NCBI RefSeq assembly: GCF_028281565.1
Contig: NZ_JANQJQ010000003.1
Coordinates: 1-64,000, forward strand
Source of the DNA: Seonamhaeicola sp.
Lineage (GTDB): Bacteria; Bacteroidota; Bacteroidia; Flavobacteriales; Flavobacteriaceae
Direction of reading: 5' to 3'
Length of the DNA stretch: 64,000 nucleotides
A model generated the notes under the pieces. It was not told where the DNA came from, made no database searches, and saw only the letters and a list, made by a program, of their open reading frames with translations. The stretch's first letter is position 1. Every line of letters begins with the position of its first letter. Positions 43,022 through 52,260 of the stretch are shown one piece after another. A program made the position numbers and the translations under genes.

Positions 43022-45413
43022 TCTATCGGCATACCACCCTATTTTAAACATAGAAAAGCATATCATTTTCGCCAGTAACGGCAATGTGGTACTATGTTAT
43101 AAAGCCGATTTACCTGAAATATATTCCCTGTCGGAAAAGGATTTTGAAGATATTCACGGCACTTGGTTTCAGGCCTTCAAATCCCTACCAACAAGCACCG
43201 TAATCCATAAACAGGACATCTACAAAAAGAACCTCTATGAGGCGGATAATCTTCCGAATGAAAGCTTTTTGGAAAAGGCAACCTATCGTCATTTTAAGGG
43301 ACGGGAATGCATAACCCATCAATCTTACTTGTATTTCACGCTGCCATTGGGTAAGGCTTTGAACACTTCAAAATTCACCAATCCATTTCGCAAGACAGAA
43401 AAGGGTATTCATAAACAATTGGACCATAATGTCCAGGAGTTTATTACTTCGGTAAATGATGCGGTTTCATTTATCAATAACAGCCGCAGGGTGTCCCTGA
43501 GACAATTAAATGAGAACGAAATTTTAGAGCTTACGAGTGTCTACTTCAATGGTTTTAATGAAGGTTTAGATACGGATATTCAATTGAAAAAGTCAACGAT
43601 TGAAATTGGGGAAAACCATTTTGACGTGCTGGCAGTAAATAGCGAACTCTGTTTTGGTGATATGGTCCAAAGCAGTAAGACCAATGACAAATTCACATCC
43701 GATGATTTTGAATTCCATCAGGGCTTTATTGATGGATTGGGATTGAACCTAAATGAAAATCATATTATCAACCAAATCATTTACCTCGATGACAAACACA
43801 AATGGCGAAAATTACTGGACAAAAAAATTGAAGAACTTAACAAAAGTTCAAACTTCGGAACGCAGAACAAGGTCATTCAAAAGAAGATTGAGGCCATTGT
43901 TGCTAAGATTAATGAAGACGATAGTTCAAGAATTATACGTGGGCATCTCAACATTGTTTTCTGGTGTCCGGAAATCCGACAGCTAAAAAATATTGCCTCG
44001 AAGATTAAGGCCGAATATAAGGAGCTGGACATCGTGCCATATTACCCAAAAGGAGAAGAACGTAAGCACTATTTTCTAAATTCTTATTGTTGTTTTAGCT
44101 CCAATTTCTCCAATGAAGATTTGTACGTCACCGATTTAAAACATGCTTTGTGCTTATACATCAACAATACAAATTACTTGTCAGACGCCACTGGCGTCAT
44201 TTTCAATGACAGGCAATACAATATTCCAGTTTTAAAGGATGTTTGGGACGAGCAAAAGAAACGTATCAAGGCCAGGAACTTTGCCATTTTTGCCCCTACT
44301 GGTGAAGGCAAATCCTTTTTAGCGAACAACATATTTCGTCAGTATTTTGAGCAACAAGTACGACTGGTCATTATCGATTTGGGAGGCTCGTATTCCAAGT
44401 TTGCCAAGCTCTATCCCGACAACCATATTATTTTACGATATGAGCAGGGAAAGAATTTGGGCATCAATCCCTTCTACATTTCCAATGAAGCCGATTTGAC
44501 ACCCGAACGACTGGAAGACCTGGCCTTATTCTTGTTGGAACTATTGGCGGAAGGAAACCAGGTATCAAAAGCAAAAGAGGTAGCCATAAAGAAGGTGCTG
44601 CTTCATTACTACAAGCACATCCGTTTAAATCATTCACTGAATTCTTTATTTCAGTTTATAGACAATAAAAAAGATAGCCTCATAGAGGCTCTTAATATAA
44701 GGGAAGAGCATTTTAGCGTTTACAACTTCCTGCATATTCTTTCGGAATATGTGGATGATGGGTTGTACAGCTTCCTATTCAATGTGAGTGAAGACCAGAC
44801 TTATAAAATTGAGGATAAGCGAATGATTGTCTTTGAACTGGATGAAGTCAAGGACAACAAGGAGATTCTGTCTGTAATGCTGAAGCTCATCAAATCAGCT
44901 ATTCAACGAACCATTTGGCGAAATCGTTCCGAAAGGGGCATCATATTATTTGATGAGTTTGCCAAGCAACTCAAATTCGGGAATGTCCTTGAAAGTGTAG
45001 AGTTCTATTATCAGGCCATCCGTAAACAGAATGGCGCCATCGGCATCATCCTGCAATCCATTAATCAACTGCCAAACAACTCCACATCAGCAAGTATCCT
45101 TGAAAACACACAGGTCATTTATAGCCTTAGGAATGAAAAAGGTTATAAGGAGCTAAAGGAAAGACTAAACTTGTCGAGCCACGATCTTAATCAATTAAAG
45201 TCGATTCGCAACAATCTTACCGGTGATAGGAAGTACACAGAAATGTTTATCAAGATTGGGAAGGAGAGCAACATATTTCGTCTGGAGGTTCCCAAAGAAG
45301 TATATGCCGCTTATTTGACTGACGGCAAGGAAAGTGAGGCCATAATGGCCATTTATGAAAAAACAAATGATATGGAAGTTGCCATTAATACATTCGTAAA
45401 ACAACAGCCATAG
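43008..45413 (+). CDS. traG: TraG, VirB4-family conjugation ATPase
   Basis: 801 residues. The C-terminal motor has Walker A FAPTGEGKSFLANNIF (Lys435) and Walker B IILFDEFAKQLK (Asp649-Glu650), with SINQLPNNSTSASILENTQVIYSLRNEKGYKEL as the conserved late region. The N-terminal half is the VirB4 membrane-associated domain. It powers pilus assembly and DNA transfer at the inner membrane. In CTnDOT nomenclature TraG is VirB4 and not the coupling protein; no coupling protein was seen in this window. Confidence 0.9.
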   Translation: MKKINLSAYHPILNIEKHIIFASNGNVVLCYKADLPEIYSLSEKDFEDIHGTWFQAFKSLPTSTVIHKQDIYKKNLYEADNLPNESFLEKATYRHFKGRECITHQSYLYFTLPLGKALNTSKFTNPFRKTEKGIHKQLDHNVQEFITSVNDAVSFINNSRRVSLRQLNENEILELTSVYFNGFNEGLDTDIQLKKSTIEIGENHFDVLAVNSELCFGDMVQSSKTNDKFTSDDFEFHQGFIDGLGLNLNENHIINQIIYLDDKHKWRKLLDKKIEELNKSSNFGTQNKVIQKKIEAIVAKINEDDSSRIIRGHLNIVFWCPEIRQLKNIASKIKAEYKELDIVPYYPKGEERKHYFLNSYCCFSSNFSNEDLYVTDLKHALCLYINNTNYLSDATGVIFNDRQYNIPVLKDVWDEQKKRIKARNFAIFAPTGEGKSFLANNIFRQYFEQQVRLVIIDLGGSYSKFAKLYPDNHIILRYEQGKNLGINPFYISNEADLTPERLEDLALFLLELLAEGNQVSKAKEVAIKKVLLHYYKHIRLNHSLNSLFQFIDNKKDSLIEALNIREEHFSVYNFLHILSEYVDDGLYSFLFNVSEDQTYKIEDKRMIVFELDEVKDNKEILSVMLKLIKSAIQRTIWRNRSERGIILFDEFAKQLKFGNVLESVEFYYQAIRKQNGAIGIILQSINQLPNNSTSASILENTQVIYSLRNEKGYKELKERLNLSSHDLNQLKSIRNNLTGDRKYTEMFIKIGKESNIFRLEVPKEVYAAYLTDGKESEAIMAIYEKTNDMEVAINTFVKQQP

Positions 45414-45447
45414 GCTGATTTAATATTAACTTTTAAAACAATAACAA

Positions 45448-46029
45448 ATGAATCACAAAATCAAAACACTAGTATTCTTATTAGCCTTAGCACTTTCATC
45501 ATCCGGCCACATTGTGGCCCAGGGGATGCCTGTGTATGACAACACCAACTTTATCAGTTTTACAAAGTCGCTGATAGAATCCGCAAAACAGACGTCTCAA
45601 TTATTAAAGACAGTTGAATTTTTAAAAACCCAAAAAGAAAATATTGAACAGGTCAATAATGTCATAAGGCAACTTAAAGCGGTTCGTGACATTGGCCGTA
45701 ACAACCAACGGCTGTTTAACGTAGTACAGGAAGACCTGCGGGAGATACTTAATTCACCTTATATCAAGGCCGACGAAGTCAACCGTATTTCACAATCTTT
45801 CAATGACATTATCGAAAATTCATTGGACGGGCTCGATTATATAGAAGAGATCCTTTCAAGCAATAATCTAAAAATGACCGACGCCGAACGAGCCGAAGTT
45901 CTCAAAGATATGGAGATAAAATCCAAAGAAATGGTCGCTGAAATAGAATCAAAAACAAAACGGTATCGGGAGATCATTGCCTTTCGTGAAATGCAGTACA
46001 AAATCAACAACCGAGAAACTAATTATTAA
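45448..46029 (+). CDS. traI: TraI-like (DUF4141) periplasmic conjugation protein
   Basis: 193 residues: signal peptide (LVFLLALALSSSGHIVAQ) and a long coiled coil (QTSQLLKTVEFLKTQKENIEQVNNVIRQLKAVRDIG) with the VirB5-like layout of TraI/DUF4141. It is probably a minor pilin or adhesin-like tip component. Its stop overlaps the next gene's start (TAATG). Confidence 0.75.
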   Translation: MNHKIKTLVFLLALALSSSGHIVAQGMPVYDNTNFISFTKSLIESAKQTSQLLKTVEFLKTQKENIEQVNNVIRQLKAVRDIGRNNQRLFNVVQEDLREILNSPYIKADEVNRISQSFNDIIENSLDGLDYIEEILSSNNLKMTDAERAEVLKDMEIKSKEMVAEIESKTKRYREIIAFREMQYKINNRETNY

Positions 46030-46868
46030 TGGCCGGTATGTTTTTAGGAATTGGTTTAGAGTATGTGGATTCAGTTTTTCAAACCGTAAAGGATAGTGAT
46101 TTCTCACAATATACCATTACGGGAATGAAAACCCTGGCCATCTTATTCTTTCTGATCAATATCTTAAAAAAATACAATGAGGGGGTTGCCAAAAGCGATG
46201 GTTATACCTGGGGGCTGACACCAACCGAATTAGCGAAAAATTTTGCAGTTGTCATCCTGGTCATTTTTTCAACAGAGGTATTGGATGTCTTTGACACGAT
46301 TCTGGTCGCCATTGAAACCCAATATAGGGACACGGCTCCGGCACTCCTTCCGTTACAAATGCAGGACATCGATTTGGAACAGGAAGTGGGGGCCTTGGAA
46401 GCCGCCAAAAAAGCCATGGCCATGCTTTACGAAGCCCTCGTAACTCCTTTGTACGGGTTAAAGATGGTGGCCTTTATCATTGGGATATTTCTTTGGTTGT
46501 TGGATCTGTTTATTTACCCGCTATTTCTGGCAGAGCGTTACTTTTTGTTAGGTATTATGCAGGCCTTTTTTCCGCTGGTCATTAGCCTGGCCGTATTTGA
46601 AAAATTTCGTTCGTTGGCCTATAACTTCTTTAAGTTGTATGCCGGGGTATATATGCTGGTGCCGGCCTTTTTTCTGGTCAATGTGTTTGTCAATAATCTT
46701 TATGTAGAAGTAAATACCAATTTCTGGAGCAATCTATTCGGGACCGATTGGGGCAGTTCCTTTTTTGCCCCGTTGTTACAGCTTGGTTCCATAGGGTTGA
46801 TTGTTATTCTAAAATTCAAGCTCTATCGGCGTGCCACCTCATTTGTCTTTAAACTCTTTACCTCTTAG
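46029..46868 (+). CDS. traJ: TraJ, VirB6-like polytopic membrane protein
   Basis: 279 residues with about six membrane helices (TGMKTLAILFFLINILKKY; AKNFAVVILVIFSTEVLDVF; MVAFIIGIFLWLLDLFIYPLFLAERYFLLGIMQAFFPLVISLAVF; AGVYMLVPAFFLVNVFVNNL). The VirB6/TraJ layout is clear, and it forms the inner-membrane channel of the system. It is a little shorter than CTnDOT TraJ. The ATG overlaps the stop of the previous gene. Confidence 0.8.
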   Translation: MAGMFLGIGLEYVDSVFQTVKDSDFSQYTITGMKTLAILFFLINILKKYNEGVAKSDGYTWGLTPTELAKNFAVVILVIFSTEVLDVFDTILVAIETQYRDTAPALLPLQMQDIDLEQEVGALEAAKKAMAMLYEALVTPLYGLKMVAFIIGIFLWLLDLFIYPLFLAERYFLLGIMQAFFPLVISLAVFEKFRSLAYNFFKLYAGVYMLVPAFFLVNVFVNNLYVEVNTNFWSNLFGTDWGSSFFAPLLQLGSIGLIVILKFKLYRRATSFVFKLFTS

Positions 46869-46890
46869 GTCAGCAAGAACAATTATTAAT

Positions 46891-46910
46891 CCTGTCTGCG
46901 GCAAGGCAGG
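46891..46910. repeat. Short palindromic repeat between traJ and ssb
   Basis: CCTGTCTGCGGCAAGGCAGG forms a short hairpin (CCTGTC/GGCAGG) resembling the CCTGCC-type palindromes scattered through flavobacterial genomes. Its presence between two tra genes suggests an insertion site or processing signal. Confidence 0.4.
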
Positions 46911-46927
46911 CATCTAAAATTTTAATT

Positions 46928-47296
46928 ATGAACAAAATCAAAAATAAAGTCCAGCTCATCGGTAATGTAGGTGAAGATCCTATGATTACGGTTCTGGATA
47001 AGGAAAGAAAAAAAGCCCGTTTGTCATTAGCTACCAATGAGTACTTTAAAAATGCCGAAGGGGGAAAGGTAAAACGCACCTATTGGCATACTTTGGTGAC
47101 CTGGGGTAAGGTAGCAGACATCGTCGAGAAGCATGTGGTCAAGGGCAAGGAAATTGCCATTGAAGGGAAATTAGTGTCCCGCTCTTACGAAGATAAGGAT
47201 GGTAACAAAAGATATGTCACTGAAGTGATAGTGTCCGAAATTTTGCTTCTGGGAAGTATTGAAAAAAAACAGGACACAGATGATGACGCCCTATAA
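46928..47296 (+). CDS. ssb: Single-stranded DNA-binding protein
   Basis: 122 residues with a bacterial SSB OB-fold (MNKIKNKVQLIGNVGEDP; FKNAEGGKVKRTYWHTLVTWGKVADIVEKHVVKGKEIAIEGKLVSR). The C-terminal tail KKQDTDDDAL keeps an acidic tip but lacks the canonical DDDIPF. It is inserted between traJ and traK, not with the housekeeping SSB, and would protect transferred single-stranded DNA. Its 3' end overlaps traK. Confidence 0.9.
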   Translation: MNKIKNKVQLIGNVGEDPMITVLDKERKKARLSLATNEYFKNAEGGKVKRTYWHTLVTWGKVADIVEKHVVKGKEIAIEGKLVSRSYEDKDGNKRYVTEVIVSEILLLGSIEKKQDTDDDAL

Positions 47297-47906
47297 GAAT
47301 ATCTACAGCACCCTAAAGTTAAACCGTTTTATTGTACTTACTGTTGTTATAGGGGCTGTTATTACATGTGTTGTGTCTGTCTTGATGGTCATGAAATTAC
47401 ACAAGGAAACTGTCAATAATGCCTTTGTGGTCAATACTGATGGTCAGGTAATTCCATTAAAATTGGTGTCACAACAAGAAAATCTGGGTGTGGAAGTATT
47501 GGCGCATTTGAACCTTTTTCACACCTATTTCTATGACATTGATGCCAGTGACTATGAGAAGAATTTGGAAAAGGCCTTATGGTTGGGCAACAGTTCTGTA
47601 GATGCGCTTTACAGGCAAAAGAAAGCAGATGGTTTCTATAATCGCCTGATCCAATATTCATTGGTCCAAAAAGTCCTGAGTATAGAATCCAAAATAGAGA
47701 TTCAAAAAAAACCGTATCGTTTTGAGACCACCACCATTTTTGAAATCAACCGAGGGTCCATAGTTGATACTTATGAATTGACCACCTCGGGAAATATTAT
47801 CCATGTGGATAGAAACTTCCCCAGGAACACCCATGGGTTACTGATCACTAATTTTTTTGAAAACAAACTAAAAAAACTTGAAAACTATGAAGATAGAGAA
47901 GAATAA
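47280..47906 (+). CDS. traK: TraK, VirB8-like protein
   Basis: 208 residues from ATG 47280, which overlaps the ssb stop by 17 bases. One N-terminal membrane helix (FIVLTVVIGAVITCVVSVLMVMKL) is followed by a periplasmic VirB8/NTF2-like domain (NNAFVVNTDGQVIPLKLV; RFETTTIFEINRGSIVDTYELTTSGNII). It is a scaffold of the inner-membrane complex. Two adjacent ATGs (47280, 47283) are equivalent. Confidence 0.8.
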   Translation: MMTPYKNIYSTLKLNRFIVLTVVIGAVITCVVSVLMVMKLHKETVNNAFVVNTDGQVIPLKLVSQQENLGVEVLAHLNLFHTYFYDIDASDYEKNLEKALWLGNSSVDALYRQKKADGFYNRLIQYSLVQKVLSIESKIEIQKKPYRFETTTIFEINRGSIVDTYELTTSGNIIHVDRNFPRNTHGLLITNFFENKLKKLENYEDREE

Positions 47907-48816
47907 AGTCGTATTTGCCATGTTGTTGGTTTGTATAGTCCTGTTTATAGGGGGATACTCTATGTTGGTCATTGGAGAGGATGAAGAACCGCTTATTGAA
48001 AACAATCAGATCCCTATCCCCAAATTAGAAGAAGGACAAGAGGAATACAACTCTAAATTGGAAGCTTTAGACGACCTAAAAGAAGAACGGGAAACAACCG
48101 TGCCATCAGTTTATCCCGACCATATGATAGACGATAAGGGTTACTTCAATCCCCACTATATGGAATACGAAAAGCAGCGTATCATTGACAGTATATATAA
48201 CGAAGGGCGTATCAGTTATTCTGATAAAAGTTTTAGAAAACCTGAAGTTAAAATGGAGCCTAAGCAAATTCAAATAGATTCTGTGCCTAAAAGTGAAAAG
48301 AAAGAAGTAAGTGTAGATTCTAAAGAATTAGGGCTGGAGCACCAACTCTTTTTTGCATCGAATCCGTTGGAAAATGAAAATCTCACAACCCAGAAAACTG
48401 ACGCTTTCATTTATGTGCGGGTGGATGGTACTCAAACCGTGAGTAACAACCATCGCTTGGAAATGCGCCTTGTCAAAGATGCCATTATCAATGGTCATTC
48501 TTTGCTGAGAAATACACCTATTTATGGTTTTGTGAGTTTTAAGCCTAATCGAACCATTATAGAAATTGAAAACATCAATCACAGACCTGTTAAGTTAAAT
48601 GCTTTTGATCTTCAGGACGGAAGTGAAGGTATTTACATTGAAAACAGTTTTAGAGGTGAGGCCAGACAAGAAGTATTAGGTGATGTTGTAGATGATATCA
48701 ATATTGTAGGTGTTCCGCAAGTAAGTGGCATCAAAAGGATATTCCAACGAAACAACCAAACTATAAAAGTTACCATAACAGATAATTACCAACTCATCTT
48801 AAAACCTATACTATGA
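47887..48816 (+). CDS. traM: TraM, VirB10-like protein
   Basis: 309 residues from ATG 47887 (MKIEKNKVVFAMLLVCIVLFIGGYSMLVI), overlapping TraK by 20 bases. One membrane helix is followed by a Glu/Pro-rich linker and a C-terminal VirB10-like domain (FIYVRVDGTQTVSNNHRLEMRLVKDAIINGHSLLRNTPIYGFV). It spans the envelope and links the inner-membrane ATPase complex to the outer-membrane channel. The TTG start 9 bases earlier is less likely. Confidence 0.8.
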   Translation: MKIEKNKVVFAMLLVCIVLFIGGYSMLVIGEDEEPLIENNQIPIPKLEEGQEEYNSKLEALDDLKEERETTVPSVYPDHMIDDKGYFNPHYMEYEKQRIIDSIYNEGRISYSDKSFRKPEVKMEPKQIQIDSVPKSEKKEVSVDSKELGLEHQLFFASNPLENENLTTQKTDAFIYVRVDGTQTVSNNHRLEMRLVKDAIINGHSLLRNTPIYGFVSFKPNRTIIEIENINHRPVKLNAFDLQDGSEGIYIENSFRGEARQEVLGDVVDDINIVGVPQVSGIKRIFQRNNQTIKVTITDNYQLILKPIL

Positions 48817-49592
48817 AAACAATAATCTTTATTACAATCACTCTATTTACAAACTTTGTAGCTGCCCAAAAAACCTTAGATACTATCTATGCTAATGAAA
48901 AAAAGAACGTGGCTTTGTTTTTTCCTGAGCCCATTCGCCAGGGAATAACCGGAACTCCCAATTTTGTTTTTACCTACAATAGAGAAAAAGAACAATATTT
49001 TGGACTGTTACAAGCTACTCCCGGAGCAGAGAGTAATCTACTGACAGTGACCAAAACAGGAAAGGTCTATTCTTATATTTTGAAGTATAAAGAACAGCTG
49101 CCAAAGCTGAACTATTTCTTAACGGCTAAAGAAAGTATCGGAAATGAGCGACCTCCGGTTTTCAAACAGAAGCCAATAGTTAAACTATCTGAGAGAATAG
49201 ACTATTTCAAAAAATTCAGTCAACATTTGTTAAAATCAAAGTACATTTCCCTTGCTACTAAAAGAAAAAGAGGTGTCAAATTACAGTTACAAAAAATGGT
49301 TTACAACGCTTCTGAAGTTTATTTGGTATTAGAAATCAAGAACAGGTCTGAAATCGATTTTGAAGTAGATTGCCTCAATATCTATCGAGTAAACGGTAAC
49401 AAAAAACGTAAAGCTTCCTATCAAAAACTCTTTATTCAACCAAGATATAAGTATAACATGCCTAACCGGGTAGGGGTAGGAAAGTCACAAAGGCTTGTTT
49501 ATATATTGCCCAAGTTTGTATTAGGAGATAATGAAAAGTTGATGATTGAGATAGAGGAATCGAATGGAAATAGAAGGTTGGTTTTAAGGTAA
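48813..49592 (+). CDS. traN: TraN, DUF4138 VirB9-like protein
   Basis: 259 residues: signal peptide (MKTIIFITITLFTNFVAAQ), then the beta-rich DUF4138 domain (KTLDTIYANEKKNVALFFPEPIRQGITGTPNFVFTYNREKEQYFGLLQATPGAESNLLTVT) and a second beta domain (YLVLEIKNRSEIDFEVDCLNIYRV). It is the outer-membrane collar component. It overlaps TraM by 4 bases and is the last tra gene present; TraO, TraP and TraQ are missing. Confidence 0.85.
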   Translation: MKTIIFITITLFTNFVAAQKTLDTIYANEKKNVALFFPEPIRQGITGTPNFVFTYNREKEQYFGLLQATPGAESNLLTVTKTGKVYSYILKYKEQLPKLNYFLTAKESIGNERPPVFKQKPIVKLSERIDYFKKFSQHLLKSKYISLATKRKRGVKLQLQKMVYNASEVYLVLEIKNRSEIDFEVDCLNIYRVNGNKKRKASYQKLFIQPRYKYNMPNRVGVGKSQRLVYILPKFVLGDNEKLMIEIEESNGNRRLVLR

Positions 49593-49619
49593 GACTGACG
49601 GAAAATTGATTAAGCTTAG

Positions 49620-49646
49620 AGCGTCCTTATAAGGGCGCTTTTTTAT
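49620..49646 (+). terminator. Terminator after the tra operon
   Basis: AGCGTCC pairs with GGGCGCT (one G-U pair) and is followed by TTTTTTATTA. It marks the end of the tra transcript, 27 bases after traN. Confidence 0.75.
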
Positions 49647-50016
49647 TAGTCCGTTCTCCGTTCCAAGAAACATCAGAAGTCATTAATAAATCCCTGAGAA
49701 ATTATGTTATTGTTATAAAGAGGTCAGTGAATGGCATCCCTGTTTGATTTTATAGAATCATGAAATAAACTTTTGTATTTACTTCCAATACAATGTGGGT
49801 ATGTCGGTTATGGCATTGGATTTTGGTAATTAAAAAATTTGGTAGTTCACTTATATGCCCATTATTCATTCATTTTTAGTTTAGAATTTCTTGGATGATT
49901 GCATTTAATGCCAGGAAAATTAAAAATAAAAGTCAAAAAGTGTCAGTGAAGCAACTGGTTGCACTGTTATTTAAACAAAGTGTATTAATTAATTCTAAAA
50001 ACCTGCTAAACAAAAA
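49647..50016. other. Intergenic region between tra operon and SEDS-PBP operon
   Basis: About 370 AT-rich bases without a gene. It should contain the promoter of the 50017-55832 operon, but no clear -33/-7 pair could be fixed. No inverted repeat was noted. Confidence 0.4.
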
Positions 50017-50316
50017 ATGAAAAATAAATCCGATAAAAAAAATGCATCATTAGTTTTTGGGTTTGATGATATCATAAATGGTCAACCAATTATTGAAGAT
50101 GTAGATGAAAAACAAATAACAAATGATTCGATATTTAAAAACAAGGCTGTAAAGTATGGCGATGATGAAAATGAATCAAAAATTGGAGACAAAGTTAACA
50201 GTCAAAATAATAGTATTTCAGACCTTCTTTCTGACAGTATAATAATTAAGGAAGACTACAGTAAAAAATGGAATTTAGTTTTGAAAAAGGGCGTAAAAGG
50301 CATAATTAAAAAATAG
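50017..50316 (+). CDS. Small acidic protein, first gene of the SEDS-PBP operon
   Basis: 99 residues, not recognised. It is polar and acidic (FGFDDIINGQPIIEDVDEKQ), with no signal or membrane segment, and ends in a basic patch (WNLVLKKGVKGIIKK). It starts the operon and lies 4 bases before the DUF4407-transglutaminase gene. A regulatory or chaperone-like partner is possible but unsupported. Confidence 0.55.
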   Translation: MKNKSDKKNASLVFGFDDIINGQPIIEDVDEKQITNDSIFKNKAVKYGDDENESKIGDKVNSQNNSISDLLSDSIIIKEDYSKKWNLVLKKGVKGIIKK

Positions 50317-50320
50317 ACAT

Positions 50321-51919
50321 ATGAAAATTTATGAAATTCTAGGGCTAGATGAAAGGGCTTGGCACATGTCAAGTGTTAGCATAAAAAAAAGTTATAAAAA
50401 TATTGGCTATGCACTAATTTTCGTTTCAGTAATTAGCATAGCCACTGGTATAGAGATTACTTCACAATTTACTCACGCAGTTTCAATTTTGCTTTTTGGT
50501 GGTATTACATATGGTGGTATGGTTTTCTGTGTTGACTATTTTTTGGTTAGTGGAGAATCTACAAAATTTGGTTTTATTGTTAGGGCTATTTTCGGTTCTT
50601 CAAATGTAGTGTTAGGTGTCATAAGCTTCCTATTACTTATCAATACAAACGATATTAATAATTATAACCAATCAATTAATACTGACGAATTCAATTCATT
50701 AACCGATTCTTATCTTGAGGAAAAAGCAAAACGTTATAGTATAGCCAATGAGAAAGAAGCAATAATTGCTTCATATCATAAAGCAAACTGTGTTAAAGAA
50801 GCAAATATTGTATATGCTGGACCAAAGTATGATAAAATACATAACGCCTTTTGCGTCAAAGAAGAAGTTAAGCTAGCTGCCTTAAAAGAAGAATTGGACA
50901 AAGAAGAACTGGTTTTTAAAAAAATCTTTGAAGAAGAAAAAGCAATTTTAAATAATGTATCGCGTTTAGGGCTCTTTGAAAAAGTGGATATCCTATTAAA
51001 AAAAATAATCTTACCCAACCCTTATAAAATAGGATTTGCATTTATACTTTTTGTGTTTTTACTTGGAATGGAATTTACGGCTATGTTTTCAAAGCTTAAT
51101 ATTAAGAAAGACAATAGTTATAGTGCAATATGTGAAAAAATTGTTGAGGACGACATAAAAAAGGCGCATAAAAAATTAAGTGATGAGAATGAGATTAGTG
51201 AGATAGAATCAAATAATCACCAGAAACTAATCAAAACTGAAATGGAGATAGATTATAAGGTGATGGAGTTTTTAACTGTTGAACGCATGAAAACGGAATT
51301 CTTAAAAGCTAAAGCCGTTAGCCCTGAGCTCTGGACAGAAGATCTTACGGATAAATGTCATCAATATTTTGAAGAAAAAAGTTATAATCTAAGTGAGCAC
51401 TTAAAGCAGGTGTTTAATATTGAGGTGGACCATAATACTATGGATGAGAAGTATAAATCCCCTATTCAAAATAAAGCTAACATATTCAATGTTTTTTATT
51501 TAACGGTCCCCATGAAGCTATTAGCAGAAAACTTGTTATTTGATGCAAAAAAGGACTTGCCAACATTTATCGTGTTGTTATTTGATTGGTCCATTAAAAA
51601 CCTGTCTTACGACAAGGCTCACGACATATCGCACTATAAAAATGCTCGGGATGTTTTTAACACTAGGAGGGGTGTATGTGGTGAACTAACCATATTTTTC
51701 AATGCCATGTGTAAGTACGCCGCGATTAAGGCAGATTATGTTCATATTGATATTGATTTAAATGGCCAAAAAGTAAATCACGCATGTTCTGGAATTAACC
51801 TTAATGGTGATTACCAATTAATTGATGTTTCATACAGATTATTGAAAGGAGCTCACAGGCAATGGAATCCAATTTCTAATGAGCAGCTCATGCAAAATTT
51901 AGGACAATGGAACAGTTAA
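50321..51919 (+). CDS. DUF4407 membrane domain fused to a transglutaminase-like domain
   Basis: 532 residues. The N-terminal part resembles DUF4407: paired membrane helices (YALIFVSVISIATGIEI; VSILLFGGITYGGMVFCVDYFLV), another pair near residues 85-110 and a helix at about 238-258, with a long coiled segment between. The C-terminal part is a transglutaminase/papain-like domain with a complete triad: Cys453 (RRGVCGELT), His487 (VNHACSG) and Asp502 (QLIDVSYR). Such enzymes crosslink or cleave amide bonds. It lies directly upstream of the SEDS-PBP protein; the gene between them overlaps both, so translational coupling is likely. A role in envelope crosslinking is inferred. Confidence 0.75.
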   Translation: MKIYEILGLDERAWHMSSVSIKKSYKNIGYALIFVSVISIATGIEITSQFTHAVSILLFGGITYGGMVFCVDYFLVSGESTKFGFIVRAIFGSSNVVLGVISFLLLINTNDINNYNQSINTDEFNSLTDSYLEEKAKRYSIANEKEAIIASYHKANCVKEANIVYAGPKYDKIHNAFCVKEEVKLAALKEELDKEELVFKKIFEEEKAILNNVSRLGLFEKVDILLKKIILPNPYKIGFAFILFVFLLGMEFTAMFSKLNIKKDNSYSAICEKIVEDDIKKAHKKLSDENEISEIESNNHQKLIKTEMEIDYKVMEFLTVERMKTEFLKAKAVSPELWTEDLTDKCHQYFEEKSYNLSEHLKQVFNIEVDHNTMDEKYKSPIQNKANIFNVFYLTVPMKLLAENLLFDAKKDLPTFIVLLFDWSIKNLSYDKAHDISHYKNARDVFNTRRGVCGELTIFFNAMCKYAAIKADYVHIDIDLNGQKVNHACSGINLNGDYQLIDVSYRLLKGAHRQWNPISNEQLMQNLGQWNS

Positions 51920-52260
51920 CTAAATACAAAGAATTACTAAATAAATTCGATAATGAAATTGTTGATTGCTTAAATAATTTTGGCAATACGGTGGATATAA
52001 TCAACAAGTTTATACCTCCGATGATTGAGGCTGAGAAAAATTTGAAGCAATCAATAATAGAAAGTAAAAGGAGTATTCGGAGCAAGTCTGATATAAATGA
52101 ACTATCCAAATTCCATAGGCTAATTCAAAACTTATTGAATGATCTACTCCGAACGTCACCTTATAAGGAAAATTATAAAATTGTTGAAAAGTTGTGCTTT
52201 AATAACAATTTGAAATTAATGTTAAAGGTTAGCACATGTATAACAGGTATATTTTTATAG
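51907..52260 (+). CDS. Small helical protein between the transglutaminase and SEDS-PBP genes
   Basis: 117 residues, no recognised family. It is predicted helical (TKYKELLNKFDNEIVDCLNNFGNTVDIINKFIPPMIEAEKNLKQSI) with a basic middle (ESKRSIRSKSD). It overlaps the previous gene by 13 bases and the next by 25 bases, so it is tightly coupled to both. It has no membrane segment or signal. It may be an adaptor of the complex. Confidence 0.6.
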   Translation: MEQLTKYKELLNKFDNEIVDCLNNFGNTVDIINKFIPPMIEAEKNLKQSIIESKRSIRSKSDINELSKFHRLIQNLLNDLLRTSPYKENYKIVEKLCFNNNLKLMLKVSTCITGIFL

